Part shown: one piece after another, positions 25,931-33,575 of the stretch | How positions within the stretch are numbered: position 1 is the first letter of the stretch | Layout: each line of letters opens with the position of its first letter | Origin: Betaproteobacteria bacterium | Lineage (GTDB): Bacteria; Pseudomonadota; Gammaproteobacteria; Burkholderiales; Burkholderiaceae_C | NCBI GenBank assembly: GCA_009919175.1 | Contig: RGCL01000028.1 | Location: 1-33,575, forward strand | Direction of reading: 5' to 3' | Length of the DNA: 33,575 nt | Notes under the pieces: model-generated | Databases searched by the model: none | Told to the model about the DNA's origin: nothing | The model's input: only the letters and a program-made list of their open reading frames with translations | Made by a program: the position numbers and the translations under genes

Positions 25931-26803
25931 ATGACCCGCACTCACACCAAAGCCAAGAGCCAGGTCGATCCGTTGGCGCAGCTTGACCTGCGCCCCGGCC
26001 AGTCCATCGAGCTGCTCAAGGCCTTGCACATCCTCACGCGCGATGGGCGCATCAACCAGGACTCGCGGCGCAAGCTCAAGCAGGTCAATCACCTCTATCA
26101 GTTCATCGAAAAGCAATTGCTGGCCGTGCCCGAGCGTGAGGCTGGCCCCACGCTGGCCGACCACGGTGCAGGCAAGTCCTACCTGGGCTTTGTGGTCTAT
26201 GACCTCTTTTTCAAAGGCCTGGGCAAGGGCACGCTCTACGGCATTGAGACCCGCCAGGAGCTGGTCGCGCAGTCCCAGGCATTGGCTCAGGAGCTGGGTT
26301 TTGATCGCATGCGCTTGTTGAACATCAGCGCTGCTGAGGCGGGATCGCACCCCGACATGCCCGATCGCATCGATGTGGTGACGGCCTTGCATGCCTGTGA
26401 CACCGCGACCGACGACGCGATTGACTTTGGCCTCGTCAAACAGGCGCGCAGCATGGTGCTGGTGCCGTGTTGCCAGGCCGAGCTCGCGTCGGTGCTGCGT
26501 CAGCACAAGGCCCTGGATTTGGCCCGCACGCCCCTGGCCGAGTTGTGGCGACACCCCTTGCACACGCGCGAGATGGGCTCGCAGCTCACCAATGTCTTGC
26601 GCTGCCTTTACCTGGAGGCCATGGGCTATAGCGTGACCGTCACCGAGTTGGTGGGCTGGGAGCACAGCCTCAAAAATGAACTCATCCTGGCCGAGTACAC
26701 CGGCCAGAAAAAACATCAGGCCAGGCTCAGGCTGGAGGCCTTGCTGGAGACCTTTGGCTTGCAGGCATTGCGCGCGCAGCGGTTTGCGCGCTTACCCCAC
26801 TGA
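25931..26803 (+). CDS. Class I SAM-dependent methyltransferase (Methyltransf_32 type)
   Basis: This 290-residue protein has a helical N-terminus (20-70, basic DSRRKLKQVNHLYQFIEKQL), a SAM-binding motif I ADHGAGKSYLGF (77-87), the acidic strand-2 end YGIETR (103-108), ALHACDTATDDAI (152-164) and VPCCQAE (178-184). The HACD and PCCQ motifs are typical of the Methyltransf_32 group, some members of which act on RNA or on protein; the target here is unknown. It follows the DUF1415 gene by one base, so the two are co-translated. Its 3' end faces the convergent ogt gene ten bases away. Confidence 0.82.
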   Translation: MTRTHTKAKSQVDPLAQLDLRPGQSIELLKALHILTRDGRINQDSRRKLKQVNHLYQFIEKQLLAVPEREAGPTLADHGAGKSYLGFVVYDLFFKGLGKGTLYGIETRQELVAQSQALAQELGFDRMRLLNISAAEAGSHPDMPDRIDVVTALHACDTATDDAIDFGLVKQARSMVLVPCCQAELASVLRQHKALDLARTPLAELWRHPLHTREMGSQLTNVLRCLYLEAMGYSVTVTELVGWEHSLKNELILAEYTGQKKHQARLRLEALLETFGLQALRAQRFARLPH

Positions 26804-26813
26804 GGGCGGCGGC

Positions 26814-27299
26814 TTAGCTTGCCTCGAAGGCGAGCAAAGCCTTTTTGCGCGCCAGCCCACCCGCGTAGCCCGTGAGCGCGCCGCTTGCGCCCACCACGCG
26901 GTGACAAGGGCGCAACAAGAGCCAGGGATTGCTGCCCACCGCGCGACCCACGGCACGCGGGCTGGTGCCCAGGCGCTGCGCCAAATCGGCATAACTTTGG
27001 GTTTGGCCGCAGGGGATGCGGTCCATCTGCTGCCAGACCTTGCGCTGGAACGGCGTGATGCGGGACTCATCCAGAGCGGGTGGCTTGCCCGCCCGGCCCT
27101 GGGGATGGCGTGAAAACTGCACCAGCCACGCCACCGCCGCCACCAGCGCTGCAGGCCGATCTGCGCCCGTGCAGGGCTGCCAATGCCCGGGGATGCCTTG
27201 GTCGCTAAAGCGCATGGCCACCAGCCCCTTGTCACTCGCCGCGAGCACCATATCCCCCCACGGCGTGACCTGCGTCACATACCTCACCCACTCATCCAT
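26814..27299 (-). CDS. ogt: Methylated-DNA-protein cysteine methyltransferase
   Basis: The protein repairs O6-alkylguanine by moving the alkyl group to its own cysteine. The 161-residue sequence has the acceptor motif PCHRVV (Cys132), the helix-turn-helix SYADLAQRLGTSPRAVGRAVGSNP (102-125) with the arginine finger, and a C-terminal GYAGGLARKKALL, all diagnostic. It has no AdaA-type domain. The ATG at 27299 is chosen for GGAGG a few bases upstream; an in-frame extension to 27347 would run through a transposon end. Its 5' leader meets the left end of the Y1-transposase element 13 bases upstream of the start codon, so its promoter must lie in or beyond that element. Confidence 0.95.
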   Translation of the reverse strand: MDEWVRYVTQVTPWGDMVLAASDKGLVAMRFSDQGIPGHWQPCTGADRPAALVAAVAWLVQFSRHPQGRAGKPPALDESRITPFQRKVWQQMDRIPCGQTQSYADLAQRLGTSPRAVGRAVGSNPWLLLRPCHRVVGASGALTGYAGGLARKKALLAFEAS

Positions 27300-27311
27300 C
27301 GCGTCCTCCTC

Positions 27312-27335
27312 AATAATTGGGGTCAGATTACATTT
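27312..27335 (+). repeat. Left inverted end of the RAYT unit
   Basis: The core GGGGTCAGATTACATTT at 27319-27335 is preceded by AATAATT. It recurs in reverse complement at 28148-28171 with one mismatch. It overlaps the leader of the divergent ogt gene. Confidence 0.85.
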
Positions 27336-27361
27336 TTGAGTGCCCACGCTACCACCACACC

Positions 27362-28066
27362 ATGGCCCGCTTGCCCCGACTGTCTCTGGCAGGGATGCCC
27401 CATCACGTGATTCTGCGTGGAAACAACCGCCAGCGCATCATGGAAGACGACAACGACCGGCAAATGATGCTGGGTCTGTTTGCGCACCATGCCCGCGACA
27501 AGCGCGTGGCCGTGCATGCCTACGTGCTCATGGACAACCATGTCCACTTGTTGCTCACGCCCGAGGTGGAAGGGGGCATGTCCCGATTCATGCAGTCCGT
27601 GGGGCGGGCTTACGTCAAGCGCTTCAACGAGCGCTGGGGCCGCTCGGGCACGCTGTGGGAGGGGCGTTTCCGCTCCGGCCTGGTCCAGACCGAGCGGCAC
27701 TTGCTCACCTGCATGGCCTACATCGACCTCAACCCCGTGCGCGCGGGCATGGTGAGCCGTCCCGGCGATTGGCCCTGGTCCAGCCATCACCACTTCGTGG
27801 GTTTGCGCACCCAGCCCTGGCTCACGCCGCATCCCGTTTACTGGGAGTTGGGCAACACCCCGTTTGCGCGTGAGCAGGCTTACGAACGCATGGTGTCAGC
27901 AGGTCTGCTACCTGGACAAGTGCAATCCTTGACCGATGCGGCCTTCAAGGGCATGGCGCTGGGGGACCCCGAATTCCTGGAAGGGCTCAAGGGCAAAACC
28001 CCCCGACGGGTGACGTCAGGCAAACCAGGTCGACCGATGCAACAGCGCCAAAACGGTGAAAATTAG
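27362..28066 (+). CDS. REP-associated tyrosine transposase (Y1, HUH superfamily)
   Basis: This 234-residue protein is a single-strand DNA transposase related to IS200/IS605 TnpA. It has MPHHVILRGNNRQ (12-24), the HUH metal motif DNHVHLLL (His60, His62), the WGRSGTLWEGRFRS block (92-105), and the catalytic tyrosine in MAYIDLNPVRAGM (Tyr120), followed by WPWSSHH. These mark the RAYT branch, which acts on REP palindromes. The C-terminal tail is basic. The frame is intact, with no sign of decay. The ATG at 27362 begins the conserved MARLPRL sequence but has no good ribosome-binding site. Confidence 0.92.
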   Translation: MARLPRLSLAGMPHHVILRGNNRQRIMEDDNDRQMMLGLFAHHARDKRVAVHAYVLMDNHVHLLLTPEVEGGMSRFMQSVGRAYVKRFNERWGRSGTLWEGRFRSGLVQTERHLLTCMAYIDLNPVRAGMVSRPGDWPWSSHHHFVGLRTQPWLTPHPVYWELGNTPFAREQAYERMVSAGLLPGQVQSLTDAAFKGMALGDPEFLEGLKGKTPRRVTSGKPGRPMQQRQNGEN

Positions 28067-28098
28067 ACGGGCGGCCGCCTAACTCACTGTTTTCAAAA

Positions 28099-28115
28099 GA
28101 ATTTACTCTGTCCCC
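28099..28115 (-). repeat. Internal variant copy of the RAYT end repeat
   Basis: On the minus strand this reads GGGGACAGAGTAAATTC, a variant of the end core GGGGTCAGATTACATTT (four differences in 17). It lies 33 bases inside the right end in the same orientation, so the element has one left and two right copies. Confidence 0.65.
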
Positions 28116-28147
28116 AATTAATTGCCGAAAAAAGAGGCGGGCCAAAT

Positions 28148-28171
28148 AAATGTAATCTGACCCCATTTATT
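28148..28171 (-). repeat. Right inverted end of the RAYT unit
   Basis: AAATGTAATCTGACCCC (28148-28164) continues to 28171 as the reverse complement of the left end with one mismatch. It ends 67 bases before the gltB ATG, so gltB promoter elements must lie between, or overlap, the repeat. Confidence 0.85.
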
Positions 28172-28238
28172 TTTCTTGGTGGGGGTTGGTGTTTGCCCTA
28201 GGATAGGACCCCTTTTCTGTGGACAACTGGAGCTGGTC

Positions 28239-32948
<4,710 letters not shown>

Positions 32949-32960
32949 AGGGAATCGATC

Positions 32961-33575
32961 ATGGGAAAAGCCACTGGATTTTTGGAGTTTGAGCGTTTGG
33001 AAGAGGGCTATGCCCCGGTCACCGAACGCGTTAAACACTACAAGGAATTTGTGATCGGCCTGGATGATGCTCAAGCCAAACAGCAAGGTGCGCGTTGCAT
33101 GGATTGCGGCACGCCCTTTTGCAACAACGGCTGTCCGGTCAACAACATCATTCCCGATTTCAACGACTTGGTGTATTCGGGCCAATGGCAAGCCGCCATC
33201 GAGGTCTTGCATTCCACCAACAACTTCCCCGACTTCACCGGCCGCATTTGTCCTGCCCCTTGCGAGGCCGCCTGCACGCTCAATGTGAACAACGACGCCG
33301 TGGGCATCAAGTCCATCGAGCACGCCATCATTGATCGCGCCTGGGCCTCGGGTTGGGTCAAGCCCCAGCCGCCCACCCACAAGACCGGCAAAAAAGTCGC
33401 CGTGATTGGCTCCGGACCAGCGGGCCTGGCGGCTGCCCAGCAGCTCGCGCGCGTAGGTCACGACGTGACGGTGTTCGAGAAAAACGACCGCGTGGGGGGT
33501 CTCTTGCGCTATGGCATTCCCGACTTCAAGCTCGACAAGGTGCACATCGATCGCCGCGTCGAGCAAATGCAGGCC
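32961..33575 (+). CDS. gltD: Glutamate synthase small subunit GltD (partial, N-terminal 205 codons)
   Basis: GltD oxidises NADPH and passes electrons through FAD and 4Fe-4S clusters to GltB. The visible part starts [20 protein letters not shown], carries the cysteine clusters [15 protein letters not shown] (about 47-61) and CPAPCEAAC (about 97-105), and reaches the FAD-binding [14 protein letters not shown] (about 150-163). AAGGGA lies seven bases before the ATG. The gene continues past the right edge. Confidence 0.98.
   Translation, partial: MGKATGFLEFERLEEGYAPVTERVKHYKEFVIGLDDAQAKQQGARCMDCGTPFCNNGCPVNNIIPDFNDLVYSGQWQAAIEVLHSTNNFPDFTGRICPAPCEAACTLNVNNDAVGIKSIEHAIIDRAWASGWVKPQPPTHKTGKKVAVIGSGPAGLAAAQQLARVGHDVTVFEKNDRVGGLLRYGIPDFKLDKVHIDRRVEQMQA

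Larger units (their letters stand above)
27312..28171 (+). mobile_element. REP-associated Y1-transposase (RAYT) unit with inverted ends
   Basis: About 860 bases hold one HUH-type transposase gene bounded by 24-base inverted repeats with one mismatch (27312-27335 and 28148-28171). A related internal copy lies at 28099-28115, and a GC palindrome (GCGGCCGC, 28071-28078, within a TTAG...CTAA frame) follows the transposase stop. Such single-copy Y1 transposases flanked by short palindromic units are the RAYT type, generally domesticated. I saw no target-site duplication. Confidence 0.7.

Overview
The window is chromosomal DNA of a GC-rich Gram-negative bacterium, most likely a betaproteobacterium of the order Burkholderiales, probably close to Comamonadaceae. 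That placement rests on protein style and gene order: a TctC/Bug solute-binding protein, CIRCE plus heat-shock promoter control of groESL, the msrPQ pair, the lptM-lysA//cyaY block, and the run mrcA//pil genes-aroK-aroB-dgt ... gltB-gltD. I ran no database search, so the genus is not fixed. Coding density is very high and no gap between genes exceeds about 230 bases. No tRNA, rRNA or CRISPR array was seen.

Layout. 1-1092 (minus): end of a tripartite tricarboxylate uptake system (tctC, start of tctB). 1220-3861 (minus): a quorum-sensing island in the order luxR, rsaM-like, luxI, alpha/beta hydrolase, with a lux box and a striking inverted repeat in front of luxI. 4012-6177 (minus): groES-groEL with a CIRCE operator, a sigma-32-type promoter and a terminator. 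6198-8379 (minus): an AEC-family transporter and metK. 8570-10305 (plus): two lipid A-type acyltransferases. 10287-10991 (minus): engB. 11040-13385 (plus): a cytochrome c4-like protein, msrP and msrQ. 13364-14779 (minus): lptM-lysA, divergent from cyaY (14798-15127, plus). 15117-17507 (minus): mrcA (PBP1a). 17631-25341 (plus): a tightly overlapping run of short pilM, pilN, a pilO-pilP fusion, short pilQ, aroK, aroB, dgt and an MFS transporter. 25372-26803 (plus): a DUF1415 gene and an orphan methyltransferase. 26814-27299 (minus): a methylguanine-DNA methyltransferase. 27312-28171: a REP-associated Y1 transposase between inverted repeats. 28239-33575 (plus): gltB and the start of gltD.

How the genes work together. 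LuxI makes an acyl-homoserine lactone sensed by LuxR; the RsaM-like protein between them is of a type known to damp this circuit; the hydrolase downstream is a candidate effector or signal-modifying enzyme. MrcA, the acyltransferases and LptM build the envelope. MsrPQ repairs oxidised periplasmic methionine. AroK and AroB feed chorismate synthesis, LysA finishes lysine synthesis, and GltBD assimilates ammonium.

The two most interesting parts are the luxI control region, where a perfect 11-base inverted repeat can hide the ribosome-binding site but is probably cut by the predicted lux-box transcription start, and the compact pilus/DNA-uptake locus, whose PilM lacks its nucleotide-binding half, whose PilO and PilP are fused, and whose PilQ lacks AMIN domains. 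The latter resembles the reduced hof/com loci of Gammaproteobacteria more than a standard pilMNOPQ operon.
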